Below, in pieces: positions 34,457 through 35,055 of a stretch of DNA of 35,055 bases (the first letter of the stretch is position 1; the number at the start of each line of letters is the position of its first letter). The position numbers and the translations under genes were made by a program. The notes under the pieces are model-generated. The model searched no databases, had not been told where the DNA came from, and saw only the letters and a program-made list of their open reading frames with translations. The DNA lies in NCBI GenBank assembly GCA_021325435.1, contig JAJPHE010000147.1:1-35055 (forward strand). Reading direction: 5' to 3'. This DNA is from Actinomycetota bacterium (GTDB taxonomy: Bacteria > Actinomycetota > Acidimicrobiia > Acidimicrobiales > JAJPHE01).

Positions 34457-35055
34457 ATGTCGTATCAGGAGATCCTGGGCCGCGAGAACGTCAACGACCT
34501 CGACGCCATCCTCGCCATCACCAACACGGACGTGGACGAGGTGGTCCACGCGGTCAAGGACAACGCCGACGCCATCTTCACGTGGGACTACGAGCGCAGC
34601 CGCCCCGCCCTCGGCCGCCTGTACGAGAAGGCCAAGACCAGCCAGTGGAACGGTGAGACGGACCTGCCGTGGGACACCGACGTCGACCAGGAGGAGCTGG
34701 CGGTCCAGATGGGCATGGGCGGGGTGCCGGAGTTCGCCCACCTCCTGCCCGAGGAGTTCCGTTCCACGCCGGTGGCCAAGTGGGGGCAGAAGGAGTGGAT
34801 CCAGTTCGGCATCGAGCAGCAGAACTGGATGCTCTCCCAGTTCATGCACGGCGAGCAGGGGGCGCTGGTCTGCACGGCCAAGATCGTGGAGACGGTGCCG
34901 TGGGTCGACGCCAAGTACTACGCCTCCACTCAGGTGATGGACGAGGCGCGCCACGTCGAGGTGTTCGCCAAGTACCTCGACACCAAGCTGTCGGGCCACT
35001 ACCCGATCAACGCCCACCTGCGCATGCTGCTCGACGACATCGTCAACGACAGCCG
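34457..35055 (+). CDS. Ferritin-like di-iron domain protein, 5' part
   Basis: The first 199 codons of a gene running off the window. Di-iron ligand candidates are Glu133 in FMHGEQGALVC and the Glu163-x-x-His166 pair in QVMDEARHVEVFAKYLD, the half-site of an R2-like/ferritin-like four-helix bundle; the second half-site lies beyond the edge. Aromatic-rich VPWVDAKYYASTQ between the two is typical of actinobacterial ferritin-like oxygenases or ribonucleotide reductase R2-like proteins, and a binding or oxidation role is uncertain. ATG 34457 follows a good GGGGAGG ribosome binding site. Confidence 0.85.
   Translation, partial: MSYQEILGRENVNDLDAILAITNTDVDEVVHAVKDNADAIFTWDYERSRPALGRLYEKAKTSQWNGETDLPWDTDVDQEELAVQMGMGGVPEFAHLLPEEFRSTPVAKWGQKEWIQFGIEQQNWMLSQFMHGEQGALVCTAKIVETVPWVDAKYYASTQVMDEARHVEVFAKYLDTKLSGHYPINAHLRMLLDDIVNDS

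Overview
The window is a GC-rich, densely packed chromosomal segment of an actinobacterium. It starts inside the 3' part of a 5S rRNA gene and ends inside a ferritin-like gene. Gene content and order (HAD phosphatase, tlyA, nadK, recN, pyrG, Nudix, xerD, scpA, scpB, rluB, cmk, der) follow the tlyA-to-engA region of Mycobacterium tuberculosis. The KorAB pair, archaeal-type class I aldolase and other neighbours make a lineage outside the mycobacteria, such as class Acidimicrobiia, plausible; that placement is inference. I see no insertion sequence, prophage, CRISPR array or integrated element. The window reads as core genome with a few unusual genes.

Layout. 1-6841: end of an rRNA operon, an Arg-rich TPR protein, an SSB-like OB-fold protein, class I fructose-bisphosphate aldolase, and 2-oxoglutarate:ferredoxin oxidoreductase (korA-korB). 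6866-8883: a divergent pair, DUF1015 protein (-) and HAD-IIA phosphatase (+). 8934-12790: a phasin-like protein with a histone-like Lys tail, then tlyA, nadK and recN, tightly packed. 12783-13619: degV (-). 13780-18005: pyrG, ADP-ribose pyrophosphatase, alanine dehydrogenase, xerD. 18015-19681: DksA/TraR zinc finger, M50 protease, HD hydrolase. 19678-20664: trpS (-). 20716-22840: scpA-scpB-rluB. 22856-26822: aroH-tyrA-aroA-cmk-plsC. 26859-28477: ispH with a PhnZ-like HD protein (-). 28517-31197: a PDZ/radical-SAM DUF512 protein and der. 31245-34092: SpoIIE-type phosphatase, acyl-CoA carboxylase beta subunit, membrane zinc ribbon. 34137-34210: tRNA-Pro(GGG) (-). 34457-end: ferritin-like di-iron protein.

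Functionally the genes serve central carbon and redox metabolism (aldolase, KorAB, alanine dehydrogenase), nucleotide and cofactor supply (CTP synthase, NAD kinase, CMP kinase), chorismate to prephenate metabolism, isoprenoid and phospholipid synthesis, ribosome maturation (TlyA, RluB, Der), and chromosome maintenance (RecN, XerD, ScpAB).

The most striking pattern is regulatory. At nearly every head of a transcription unit without a ribosome binding site, a TANNNT -10 hexamer ends 6-7 bases (9 in two cases) before the start codon, which predicts leaderless mRNAs. A second group (SSB, aldolase, pyrG, ferritin-like protein) has a -10 hexamer further upstream and a purine-rich ribosome binding site. 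Other points of interest are an HD protein carrying the PhnZ/MIOX di-iron oxygenase signature beside ispH, a tlyA whose true start appears to be CTG, the Lys-tail protein with tandem DNA repeats, and the roughly 340-residue Arg-rich disordered arm of the first protein.
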